Source: Humibacter albus DSM 18994 (GTDB lineage: Bacteria > Actinomycetota > Actinomycetes > Actinomycetales > Microbacteriaceae). Taken from it: a DNA stretch of 64,000 bases. Positions 7,824 to 15,873 of this stretch are shown here, piece after piece (position 1 is the stretch's first letter; each line of letters opens with the position of its first letter). The stretch lies in contig NZ_ATXT01000002.1 in assembly GCF_000421825.1 (NCBI RefSeq), forward strand, positions 1-64,000, read 5' to 3'. The notes under the pieces were generated by a model. It was not told the origin of the DNA. It did not search any database and worked only from the letters and a program-made list of their open reading frames with translations. The position numbers were made by a program, and so were the translations under genes.

Positions 7824-8888
7824 ATGCACAAGCACACATTTCGCACCGTCGCAGCTGTTGCTTCGGCAGCTCTGATCGCCGCAGCCATGGCGGGTTGCAG
7901 CTCGACGACATCCGACAGCTCATCAAGTAAGTCGACGTCGTCGAAGATGACGTCGATCACGCTCGCCAGCCAGGCGAACGAGGGCGGATTCCCGCTCTGG
8001 CTGGCTCAGAAGCTCGGATACTTCGCCGACAACAACCTCGAGGTGAAGATCACCTACGCGGCCAACGGCGCCGCGCTCCTCGGGTCAGGTGCGGCGGGCG
8101 ACTGGCAGGCGGGCTGGATCGGCTCACCGCCTGCCATCACCGGATACCAGAAGTTCGGGCTCATCACGGTCGGCACCGAGATGCACGAAGACAAGAACCT
8201 CAAGCTCGTGATGCCGAAGTCAGAGCTTGCGAAGAGCTCGCCCGCCGAGATCCTGAAGACGGGGAAGGTCGGTACGACGACGAACAGCACCTGGAGTCAG
8301 GTGCTCTACGCGTGCGCCAACAAGTTCGGGGTCGATCCGTCGAAGCTGAACATCGTCCCTCTGGACTCGCCTGCAGTACGCCAAGCGCTCATCGCGGGTC
8401 AGATCCAAGCGGGGACGACCGACTCATCGGGCGACTACGACCTCCTCAAGGGCTCGGACAAGTTCAAGATCGTGTGCAATGGAGCACAAGCGGGAATCAG
8501 CATCATCGACCCCTACGTGGTCACACCGAAGTTCGCTAACTCGAACCCGAAAGCGGCCGCCGGGTTCACGGAGGCGGTCTACCGCGCGAACGAGTACATC
8601 GATGCGCACCACTCCAAGGCGCTGGACTACATGCAGGACTACTACGCGGATGCCGGCATCAAGGGCACGAAGGCCGCAGCCGAGTTCTCCATGTCGTTCC
8701 GCCAGTTCCCGACTCTGGATGAAGCCCTGAAGCAGATGAAGGACGGCTCGACCGAGAAGACGCTGAAAGCGACGGGTCAGTTCTTCGTCGACGGCGGACT
8801 CTACAAGAGCCTGCCTGACCTGTCGAAAGACATCGCGACCGGCCTGCCCATTCTCAAGGCGGCCCAGAAAATTCACGAAGGCCGATAG
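7824..8888 (+). CDS. ABC transporter substrate-binding lipoprotein (NMT1/SsuA-like)
   Basis: 354 aa. The N-terminal signal peptide ends in a lipobox with Cys25 (MAGC), followed by a Ser/Thr-rich linker, so the mature protein is a membrane-anchored lipoprotein. The mature domain is a type-II periplasmic-binding fold of the NMT1/SsuA/TauA group, which in known members binds sulfonates, nitrate, pyrimidine precursors or sulfate esters. The ATG at 7824 places the signal peptide correctly; the open frame upstream of it is shadow of the ATPase. It is the fourth gene of the sulfatase-importer operon and sets its specificity. Confidence 0.9.
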   Translation: MHKHTFRTVAAVASAALIAAAMAGCSSTTSDSSSSKSTSSKMTSITLASQANEGGFPLWLAQKLGYFADNNLEVKITYAANGAALLGSGAAGDWQAGWIGSPPAITGYQKFGLITVGTEMHEDKNLKLVMPKSELAKSSPAEILKTGKVGTTTNSTWSQVLYACANKFGVDPSKLNIVPLDSPAVRQALIAGQIQAGTTDSSGDYDLLKGSDKFKIVCNGAQAGISIIDPYVVTPKFANSNPKAAAGFTEAVYRANEYIDAHHSKALDYMQDYYADAGIKGTKAAAEFSMSFRQFPTLDEALKQMKDGSTEKTLKATGQFFVDGGLYKSLPDLSKDIATGLPILKAAQKIHEGR

Positions 8889-8897
8889 GCGCGGCAC

Positions 8898-9710
8898 GTG
8901 ATGGTGAGTGGTGCCCCGGCGGGGGAGGCCGGGGCACCAGGTCGAACCACGCCACCGCAGTTCTCCCTCTCCGGACGATGCGCGGTCGTCACGGGCGTCA
9001 ACGGCGACATGGGCCGAGCGATCGCACTCGGCCTCGCCGCTGCGGGCGCTGATGTGATCGGGGTGGCGCGAAGACCGGGGAGCGATGAGCCCGTGCGACA
9101 CGCGGTGACTGCACTGGGGCGTGACTACCTGTCGATGTGCGCGGATCTGTCCGTTCGTGCTGAGCTGGACCAGCTTGCACAGCGGTTGCGGCGATGCCGG
9201 CCGTCTGTCGACATCCTGATCAACAACGCGGCCGGCATCGTCCGCTCCGCCGCGGTCGATCACACCGACGGTGATTGGGAGGCCATCGTCGGCGTGAACC
9301 TGACAGCGTCGTTCACCCTGGCGCGCGAGGTCGGGCGCACGATGCTCGAGCAGGGCCGCGGCAAGATCGTCTTCATCGCCTCGATGCAAAGTTTTCAAGG
9401 CGGCATGAATCTCGTCGCCTACACGGCCACCAAGACCGGCGTCGTCGGCATCGTGCGTGCCCTTGCCAATGAGTGGGCGGCATTCGGCGTGAACGTCAAC
9501 GCGATCGCCCCGGGCTACATCGAGACGGCGATGACCGCGCAGCGTCGGAGCGACCCTGATGCGCGGCGTGCCATTACCGACCGTATACCCGCTGGCCGTT
9601 GGGGAGGGCCCGAGGATGTCGTTGGCGCGGTCACCTTCTTGGCATCGCCGGCATCCGACTACATCGACGGTGTTGTTCTTCCGGTGGACGGTGGATGGCT
9701 CGTGCGCTGA
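8898..9710 (+). CDS. SDR-family NAD(P)-dependent oxidoreductase
   Basis: 270 aa classical short-chain dehydrogenase. Visible are the cofactor motif TGVNGDMGRA, NNAAG, a catalytic Ser region and Tyr-x3-Lys (YTATK), plus a C-terminal VDGGW. It resembles gluconate 5-dehydrogenase/3-oxoacyl reductase homologues. GTG 8898, ATG 8901 and GTG 8904 are the only in-frame starts before the Rossmann fold. All lie just before a 12-bp hairpin (8909-8939) that would sit in codons 4-14. Last gene of the sulfatase operon, probably acting on the desulfated product (inference). Confidence 0.85.
   Translation: MMVSGAPAGEAGAPGRTTPPQFSLSGRCAVVTGVNGDMGRAIALGLAAAGADVIGVARRPGSDEPVRHAVTALGRDYLSMCADLSVRAELDQLAQRLRRCRPSVDILINNAAGIVRSAAVDHTDGDWEAIVGVNLTASFTLAREVGRTMLEQGRGKIVFIASMQSFQGGMNLVAYTATKTGVVGIVRALANEWAAFGVNVNAIAPGYIETAMTAQRRSDPDARRAITDRIPAGRWGGPEDVVGAVTFLASPASDYIDGVVLPVDGGWLVR
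8909..8939 (+). terminator. strong hairpin between lipoprotein and SDR genes
   Basis: A perfect 12-bp stem (TGGTGCCCCGGC at 8909-8920 with its complement at 8928-8939) and a 7-nt G-rich loop. It has no T-tract. It lies 20 nt after the lipoprotein stop and inside the first codons of the SDR gene. It could stabilise the upstream mRNA 3' end, attenuate the SDR gene, or hide its start. Confidence 0.55.
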
Positions 9711-9813
9711 GCGCAGCCTGGCCGGTCGTGCGGCTCCGCGTCAGCTGGCCCAGCCCATCGGCGTATCCGGATGCGAACCGACAGTCTTGACCAGGTGACG
9801 CGAAGCCCGCGTC

Positions 9814-10650
9814 CTATTGCAGCGCCTCGAATACCGAACCGTCGCCGAACGTGGCGACGCCACCTGTCACCGAGATCGGCACCTCGAACACGACGATGCC
9901 GCTCGCCTGCTGACCGGCGCCGAGCGTGACCTGGGGCATCTGGTTCGAGGCTCCGTACTGCGCGTCGGCGTGCGAGTACACGGTTCCGTTCGGGTCGGTG
10001 AAGCTGGCGTCGTAGGCGAGAGTGCCGGCATCCACACCGGCATCCGTGGCCTGCACGTTCACGATGAACGCGATGTACTTCATGCCGGCATCGGGCGCCT
10101 CGTACGAGTCGTAGCCGGTCCAGTTGGCGTCGTAACCGGTGATCCACTCGGTGTAGGTGACCACGGATCCGTCGAGGCGGTTCGTGCTCTGCATGGATGC
10201 CTTCGTGCCGGCCGGATACGGATTGTCGTACGACTGTCCCTCGGTCGCCTTCTTCTCGGCGGCCGCGGCGGCGGCATCCGCCTTCTTCTGAGCGGCATCG
10301 GCCTGAGCGGTCTTGTCCACCTCGCACAGGATGGCCGCGGATGCGTCGGAGTAGTCGTCCTGACAGCGCTCGATCTTCTCCTGCTTCCTCTGCTCGGCGA
10401 GGTAGGTGTGCTCGAGCGACTTCGCCTTTGCGACGTCGCCGCCCACGCACGTCTCACGCGCGTTCTTCGCTGTGAAGTCGTGATGGCACCGAGCGACGGT
10501 CGCCCGGTGCAGCGGCGGCGCGAGGAACGTCGCGTAGCTCAGCGCCGCCGATCCACCGACGAGCGCGATCGCGACGACGCCGGCGACGACATACGACAGG
10601 ATGCGCAGCCCGGCGGGCCAGGCGCGGAATGCGGTCTGGATGTTCTTCAT
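9814..10650 (-). CDS. membrane-anchored protein with C-terminal DUF4352-like domain
   Basis: 278 aa. A single hydrophobic segment at about residues 16-45 anchors it with the C-terminus outside. A charged, alanine-rich predicted coiled segment (about 100-145, Ala/Lys/Asp rich) with scattered cysteines follows. The last ~110 residues form a beta-sandwich-like domain resembling DUF4352 surface domains (pattern of MKYIAFIVNVQ, YDASFTDPNG, GIVVFEVP). Function unknown. It stands alone between the sulfatase operon and a second membrane-anchored protein in the same orientation. The ATG has GGAG upstream. Confidence 0.75.
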   Translation of the reverse strand: MKNIQTAFRAWPAGLRILSYVVAGVVAIALVGGSAALSYATFLAPPLHRATVARCHHDFTAKNARETCVGGDVAKAKSLEHTYLAEQRKQEKIERCQDDYSDASAAILCEVDKTAQADAAQKKADAAAAAAEKKATEGQSYDNPYPAGTKASMQSTNRLDGSVVTYTEWITGYDANWTGYDSYEAPDAGMKYIAFIVNVQATDAGVDAGTLAYDASFTDPNGTVYSHADAQYGASNQMPQVTLGAGQQASGIVVFEVPISVTGGVATFGDGSVFEALQ

Positions 10651-10705
10651 GATGGTTCTCCTTCTGTGGTTGTCGCTATGTGGGTGCGGGCTGCCTAGTG
10701 CTCGT

Positions 10706-10770
10706 TGAGCGAGCGGAGCGAGACGAAACGTCTCTGTGCACGTGCCCCTTCGACTCGCTGGGCTCGCTCA
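10706..10770. repeat. REP-like imperfect inverted repeat
   Basis: Two 22-nt arms (10706-10727 and 10749-10770) are inverted copies matching at 19 of 22 positions; the conserved core is TGAGCGAGC..AGCGAG.CGAA, with a 21-nt loop. A shorter echo of the same TGAGC/GCTCA words occurs near 10833-10844. Elements of this kind recur in intergenic regions of high-GC actinobacteria; here it separates two co-oriented genes and may end transcription. Confidence 0.7.
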
Positions 10771-10856
10771 GGGTGCGCAGGGCGCAGGGGTGGGTGCCGC
10801 GCGCGCCCCGGGCGCAGGGCGGGCTGCTGAGCTCGCTCAGGGAGCTGGCACGGGCC

Positions 10857-11777
10857 TCAGGACGCGGATGTCGTGGGATCCGCTCCCGCGGTGCGCGCCC
10901 GCTCCTCGGTGGCCGCGCGGTTCGCGGCGTCGAGCCGGATGGTGTCGGCGGTGACCTGGTGCAGGGCGCTGCGGGCGGCATCCACGGGGGCGGTGTTCTG
11001 CTGCTCCCATGCGAGCGCCTGCTCCGCCTGCGCCACGGACTGGGCGAGCGCCGCGCGCGCGGCGTCGGCGTTGAGGGCCGCCTGTCTGACCGCGATCGCG
11101 AATTGGCGAACGTGGGCGCCGTCATCCGGATTGCAGGTGATGAGCGTGGCGAACTGATCACCCTGAACGAGCAGGTACAGCTCGCGGGTGTCGTGCATGC
11201 GCGTCTTCTTGGCGGTGGCGCCTACGATGGCGCCGACTGGACCGAACAGCAGAGCGCCGGCGCCGACCCGGGTGAGCGTGGACCGGCTGCTCGTGGCGAG
11301 GTTGCCGGCCGTGTCGACCGTGGCACTGACCGACGCGGTGAGCGGGAATCTGCCCTGCGGCACCACGATCGACATCGGCGTGACGGATGCCGCGCCGTCG
11401 CGACCGCGATAGCTCGCGAGCGTCTGGGTGGTCGCCGAGTGCGCCTTGGCGACGGCCTTCTCGGATGCCTTCAGCCGGCGCGTGCGCTCCTTGGTCGCCG
11501 TATCGAGCGCGCGTTCCGCAGCGGTGATGCGCGAGCGGTACTCGAGCCGCGCGTCGTGCAACTCGCGCTCGGCGGGGGAGAGAGCGGCGACGCGAGCCTT
11601 CGCGCGGGAGCGGATCACGAGCCAGATCGTGAGCGCGGCGCCGGCGGCGACGAGGAGCAGGAACAGGACGACGAGGATGCCGACAGCCGTGTCGGCGCCC
11701 ATCGTCGCAGTCGACGTGAGTCGGCCGATGACGGCCGGATCAGGCGCGTCGGTGGGAGTGAGTGCGGAGTGGAACAT
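10857..11777 (-). CDS. membrane-anchored coiled-coil protein of unknown function
   Basis: 306 aa. One transmembrane helix (about residues 30-52, ILVVLFLLLVAAGAALTIWLV), then a basic, Arg/Lys/Glu/Ala-rich helical region (about 55-125) likely to form a coiled coil. A compact domain with a glycine-rich hydrophobic hairpin (GAGALLFGPVGAIVGATAKK, about 183-202) follows, then another alanine-rich helix. I chose the ATG at 11777 because GAGGG lies upstream and the earlier residues of the open frame are not protein-like. The glycine hairpin resembles those seen in bacterial PH-like or stress-related membrane proteins, but I do not recognise the family. Function not assigned. Confidence 0.65.
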   Translation of the reverse strand: MFHSALTPTDAPDPAVIGRLTSTATMGADTAVGILVVLFLLLVAAGAALTIWLVIRSRAKARVAALSPAERELHDARLEYRSRITAAERALDTATKERTRRLKASEKAVAKAHSATTQTLASYRGRDGAASVTPMSIVVPQGRFPLTASVSATVDTAGNLATSSRSTLTRVGAGALLFGPVGAIVGATAKKTRMHDTRELYLLVQGDQFATLITCNPDDGAHVRQFAIAVRQAALNADAARAALAQSVAQAEQALAWEQQNTAPVDAARSALHQVTADTIRLDAANRAATEERARTAGADPTTSAS

Positions 11778-11996
11778 GGTGCATCCCTCGGTGCGAGGGC
11801 CCACTGCTGTGGGGCCCAGCCAGCCGCGCTCTACAGTGTCGCGGCACCCGCCGAGTGGCGAATATTGCAGGATGCACGGTGCCACCGACATTTGCGATGC
11901 CCCAGCGCTGACGGTGCTTTTGGGAGCACTCGAAGTGGGGGTACCTCTCGCCGTCGTCTCACTGGAACAATCGCTCCACATAGGGAGCGGAAAGCA

Positions 11997-12746
11997 ATGG
12001 TTCGAGCCAATTCAATTTCATATGCACAGTTGTCAGGGGAGGAATGCCGCGGCTTACGCGGCCCCGTCGCTGGTACGGAAGATCAGGTCGCGAACGCAAT
12101 TCAAGCTCTGGGGAAAGCTGCTCGTGAGGGCAAATCATTGTCTGAATCGAAGCGGGGCAGTCAGACAGTCAAAGTGTGGTTGAGATCAACGAACATGCTT
12201 ATCCGCCAGGCGGAGAGGACGCTTCGATACTTGACTGAGGCGGACCTGGCCTGGCTACCTCAAGCAAGGCTGCTACGGCAGCAGATCGAGGCGGCGAAGA
12301 CATCGCATAGCCATGTCGAAGCTATGCACATCGCCGGAGGCATGCGGACCAGCCGAGCTGCAAGCAACGTCCCACGATCCATGGTTCGAGGTCTAACAGC
12401 CGAACTCGATCGGATAATTCGCTGTGGCGAGTCATTCGGAGTTAGTGGTAGGGGCAGCGGCCGGGAAGAACGTGAGTGGCTTGAGATGGCCGAGGAGATC
12501 ATCGTTGAGTGCCGGGAGTTTAAGGCGCGTCATTCGATACCACGTTCCGATCGTGCCATGCTCTTTTCTCGAGTAGCAGAGCTTCTAGATCTATATCGCA
12601 AGGTTGGACGGGGAACCGCGCGGTCAGATGCAAGAAAAGTAAGACAGCCGCAAACCACCGCTAACGTTCCTGCAAGAGCATTGCACGCACCTCAGAACGG
12701 GCCCATGTCGGACAGCTACTACTCAGATCCGATCGTCGATAAGTGA
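11997..12746 (+). CDS. hypothetical protein, helical
   Basis: 249 aa. ATG at 11997 with GGGAG upstream (spacing 8-9). The product is largely alpha-helical, rich in Arg, Glu and Ala, with no signal peptide, membrane segment or motif I recognise. The C-terminal ~40 residues look disordered. Base composition is visibly more AT-rich than the flanking genes, suggesting horizontal acquisition. It begins a stretch (12.0-12.7 kb, then 15.6-19.2 kb) of atypical composition interrupted by the typical cellobiose phosphorylase gene. Confidence 0.6.
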   Translation: MVRANSISYAQLSGEECRGLRGPVAGTEDQVANAIQALGKAAREGKSLSESKRGSQTVKVWLRSTNMLIRQAERTLRYLTEADLAWLPQARLLRQQIEAAKTSHSHVEAMHIAGGMRTSRAASNVPRSMVRGLTAELDRIIRCGESFGVSGRGSGREEREWLEMAEEIIVECREFKARHSIPRSDRAMLFSRVAELLDLYRKVGRGTARSDARKVRQPQTTANVPARALHAPQNGPMSDSYYSDPIVDK

Positions 12747-12836
12747 CTGTGCAGAGCCTGGGAGCTCCAAGGCTCGGACCATCACTCAGGGGTTCTACGT
12801 CTGCGACGGGCCAGCAACCGGCGGCGTCGGATCTGG

Positions 12837-15305
12837 CTAGACGCGCGCCTCCACCCGCACGGTGCTCCCGGCGGGCGCGTGCGGCACGAGGTTGCCGTCG
12901 ATCGCGGCGCCGTCGACGGTCAGCTTCGCCACCGCGCCATCCGCGCCCGAGTTCGTGACAGTGATCACGTACGTCGCTCCGCGCAGCACGCGCGTGACGG
13001 TGAACTCCGGCACCTCGGGCCCGATGCGCGGGTCGACGATGAGGCCGTCGTAGTCGGGACGCACCCCCAGCAGGTGCTGCGAGATCGCCACGAAGTTCCA
13101 GGCCGCGGTTCCCGTCAGCCACGAGTTCTTCGCCTCGCCGTGCCGCACTGCCTGCTTGCCCGCGATCATCTGCGCGTACGCGTAGGGCTCGAGGCGGTGC
13201 ACGTCGCTGATCTCCTCGCGGAATGCGGGGGCGATGCGCTTGTAGAGGTCGTAGGCTCGGCCGCCGCGGCCCACCCGGGTTTCGGCGATCATCACCCACG
13301 GGTTGTTGTGGCAGAAGATGCCGCCGTTCTCCTTGTACCCGGGCGGATACGTCGACACCTCACCCATGTGCACCTGGTAGGTCGTGTAGGCGGGGTACTG
13401 CAGCACCAGCCCGTGCGCGGTACCGAGCATCTCCTCGGCGGCGTCGAGCGCCTTGATCGCCGGCGCGTCGGCGTCATCGGGGCCCGACCCGACGCCGATG
13501 CCGGCCATGACGGCGATGCCCTGCGGTTCGATCCAGATTTTGCCTTCGGGATGCTCGTGGGTGCCGATCTTGCCGCCGTAGTAGTCGTAGGCGCGCAGGA
13601 ACCACCGGCCGTCCCACGCGTGGGTGAGCACGGCATCCCGCATCTCGTCGACGAGACCGCGAGCGCGCTCGGCGACGTCGGTCAGGCCGCGGCGCTCGGC
13701 GAGCTCGGCGTAGTCCGGACCGTAGAACACGAACTGTCCGGCGATGAAGACGGACTCGGCGACCCCACCGGTCTTGTTCTCGGTGGTCTGGAACGGTTCG
13801 CCCGGCGTCGTGGAGAACGCGTTGAGGTTGAGGCAGTCGTTCCAGTCCGCACGACCGATGAGGGGCAGCCCGTGCGGGCCGCGGTGGTCGACCGTGAACT
13901 CGAACGAGCGGGTGAGGTGCTCGAACAGCGGCACCTCGCTTCCGGGCTCGTTGTCGAACGGCACCGGCTCGTCGAGGACTCCGAAGTCGCCGGTCTCTTT
14001 GATGTAGGCGGCTACGCCCGCGATCAGCCAGAGCGGGTCGTCGTTGAACCCAGAGCCGATGTTGTTGTTGCCGCGTTTCGTGAGCGGCTGGTACTGGTGA
14101 TACGCGGATCCGTCGGGGAACTGCGTCGAGGCGATGTCGATGATGCGTTCGCGGGCGCGCTCGGGGACGAGGTGCACGAATCCGAGCAGATCCTGGTTGG
14201 AGTCGCGAAAGCCCATTCCGCGGCCGATGCCGGTCTCGAAGTACGACGCCGAACGCGACATGTTGAACGTGACCATGTTCTGGTACTGGTTCCAGATGTT
14301 CACTTGGCGGTCGAGGCGCTCGTCGCCCGAGCTCACCGAGTACTTCGACAGCAGGTTCGACCAGTGGTCGCGCAGCGCCTCGAGCGCGGCATCCGCCTGA
14401 TCTGCAGTCGCGAAGCGGCCCAGAAGCGCGTGCGCCGGCGTCTTGTTGATGATCTGGTGGGCGTCGTCTGCCCACTTATCACCGACAGGGTTCTCGACGT
14501 AGCCGAGCACGTAGACGAGGGACTTCGTCTCGCCCGGCTCGAGCGTGATCTCGACCGAGTGCGAGCCGACCGGATACCACCCGCTCGCCACCGAGTTCGC
14601 CGACTTTCCCGAGCGGGGAACGGATGCCTCGCCCAGCGAGTTGTACGCGCCCACGAACGTGTCGCGGTCGGTGTCGAAGCCGTCGGCGCGCGTGTTGACC
14701 GCGAAGACGGCGTAGTGGTCGCGGCGTTCGCGGTACTCGGTGCGGTGATAGATGGCCGAGCCGTGCGGTGAATCCTGCTCGACCTCGACCTCGCCGATGG
14801 AGAGATTGCGCTGGTAGTTGGTCTGGTCATCCTCGGCGTTCCAGAGGCAGAACTCGACGAAGGAGAACGCCGTGAACGTCTTGACAACATCCGTCGTGTT
14901 CGTGAATTCGACCTTCTGGATCTCGGCCGTCTCGCCGAGCGGCACGAAGAAGAGGGTCTTCACCCGTAGACCGCCGCGCTCGCCCGTGATCGCGGAGTAG
15001 CCGAGCCCGTGCCGGGCCTCGAAGAAGTCGAGGTCGGCCTTGACGGGCAGCCAGCTGGGGGTCCAGACATCCCCGCCGTCGTTGATGTAGAGGTAGCGGC
15101 CGCCGGCGTCCGCGGGGATGTTGTTGTAGCGATACCGCGTCAGGCGCCGCATCTTCGCGTCGCGGTAGAACGAGTAGCCGCCAGCCTGGTGCGAGAGCAG
15201 GGAGAAGAACTCCTCGGACCCCAGGTAGTTGATCCAGGGGTAGGGGGTGTGCGGGGTCGTGATGACGTACTCGCGGGCAGCGTCATCGAAGTGGCCGTAG
15301 CGCAT
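12837..15305 (-). CDS. cellobiose phosphorylase (GH94)
   Basis: 822 aa, the usual length of actinobacterial cellobiose phosphorylases. It cleaves cellobiose with phosphate to alpha-glucose-1-phosphate and glucose in the cytoplasm, saving ATP. The N-terminal beta-sandwich and an (alpha/alpha)6 barrel can be recognised from family blocks. These include [10 protein letters not shown], whose first Asp is the expected general acid, [12 protein letters not shown], and the C-terminal glycine-rich HNNPW region. The ATG at 15305 was chosen for length and family N-terminus ([15 protein letters not shown]). A CebR-type operator lies about 100 nt upstream, supporting cellobiose control. The related chitobiose phosphorylases are less likely given the DWNDCLNLN block. 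Confidence 0.93.
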   Translation of the reverse strand: MRYGHFDDAAREYVITTPHTPYPWINYLGSEEFFSLLSHQAGGYSFYRDAKMRRLTRYRYNNIPADAGGRYLYINDGGDVWTPSWLPVKADLDFFEARHGLGYSAITGERGGLRVKTLFFVPLGETAEIQKVEFTNTTDVVKTFTAFSFVEFCLWNAEDDQTNYQRNLSIGEVEVEQDSPHGSAIYHRTEYRERRDHYAVFAVNTRADGFDTDRDTFVGAYNSLGEASVPRSGKSANSVASGWYPVGSHSVEITLEPGETKSLVYVLGYVENPVGDKWADDAHQIINKTPAHALLGRFATADQADAALEALRDHWSNLLSKYSVSSGDERLDRQVNIWNQYQNMVTFNMSRSASYFETGIGRGMGFRDSNQDLLGFVHLVPERARERIIDIASTQFPDGSAYHQYQPLTKRGNNNIGSGFNDDPLWLIAGVAAYIKETGDFGVLDEPVPFDNEPGSEVPLFEHLTRSFEFTVDHRGPHGLPLIGRADWNDCLNLNAFSTTPGEPFQTTENKTGGVAESVFIAGQFVFYGPDYAELAERRGLTDVAERARGLVDEMRDAVLTHAWDGRWFLRAYDYYGGKIGTHEHPEGKIWIEPQGIAVMAGIGVGSGPDDADAPAIKALDAAEEMLGTAHGLVLQYPAYTTYQVHMGEVSTYPPGYKENGGIFCHNNPWVMIAETRVGRGGRAYDLYKRIAPAFREEISDVHRLEPYAYAQMIAGKQAVRHGEAKNSWLTGTAAWNFVAISQHLLGVRPDYDGLIVDPRIGPEVPEFTVTRVLRGATYVITVTNSGADGAVAKLTVDGAAIDGNLVPHAPAGSTVRVEARV

Positions 15306-15398
15306 AGGTGTTCCTCGCTGTTTCTCTCTTCGGCGCCGATGCCGAACCATGGGCGTGCATGCCGAACGAATCGCTCGGGTCGAGAGTAGCGGAAATCG

Positions 15399-15412
15399 TG
15401 GGAGCGCTCTCA
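15399..15412. promoter_or_regulatory. CebR/CelR-type operator (TGGGAGCGCTCTCA)
   Basis: 14-bp palindrome with one mismatch to the canonical actinobacterial CebR/CelR box TGGGAGCGCTCCCA, placed 94 nt upstream of the cellobiose phosphorylase start. CebR is a LacI-family repressor released by cello-oligosaccharides. No cebR gene is in this window, so control would be in trans. Confidence 0.8.
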
Positions 15413-15873
15413 CGGTGTGCTTGCGGCAGGCCGGCAGGTCTCTCAGGGGTTGGCTGCAGCGTCTTCAACGTGATGACATGGGACGTCTCTTGCGCTTCTC
15501 AGACAACGACTTGCGGCACCTAGCCAGGCGCGCTGTGTCAGGAGGTGGCGTGCGAGTACAAGTTGCCGACCGCATCCGTAAGCTGGCGTCGTGGGCGTGG
15601 CGCCTTCATCCGCTTTGAAAGTCGTCACCGTGTATGACGAAGGAGACCTATTTCATGCCGGCGCCGGTGTCCCGTATACAGGCACAGTCGCTGTTGAAGG
15701 CCGCGAGCCGCTCCGGATAGGTGGAGGTCCATCCGCCCGGCCGGTTGGTGCTTTACATCAGGGCTTGGGGCCGGGGGATAGTGCTGCTACTTTGGCGGGT
15801 CCATTTCTGACCAGTACTCTCGGAATATCGCAACCTGGCGGGTTGCATGTCACTGAACCGCGAAGGATGAGGA
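15413..15873. other. intergenic region without a recognisable gene
   Basis: About 460 bp between the cellobiose operator and the DUF262 gene. Short open frames exist but none has protein-like composition with a good ribosome-binding site. Composition shifts from GC-rich to more AT-rich across it, so a boundary of acquired DNA may lie here. The only clear signal is the AAGGATGAGGA purine run just before 15874, the ribosome-binding site of the next gene. Confidence 0.5.

Noticed and set aside
12879-14771. 630-codon plus-strand frame opposite cellobiose phosphorylase
   Set aside because: Repetitive Val/Arg/Gly/Asp composition, mirror of a well-supported GH94 gene.
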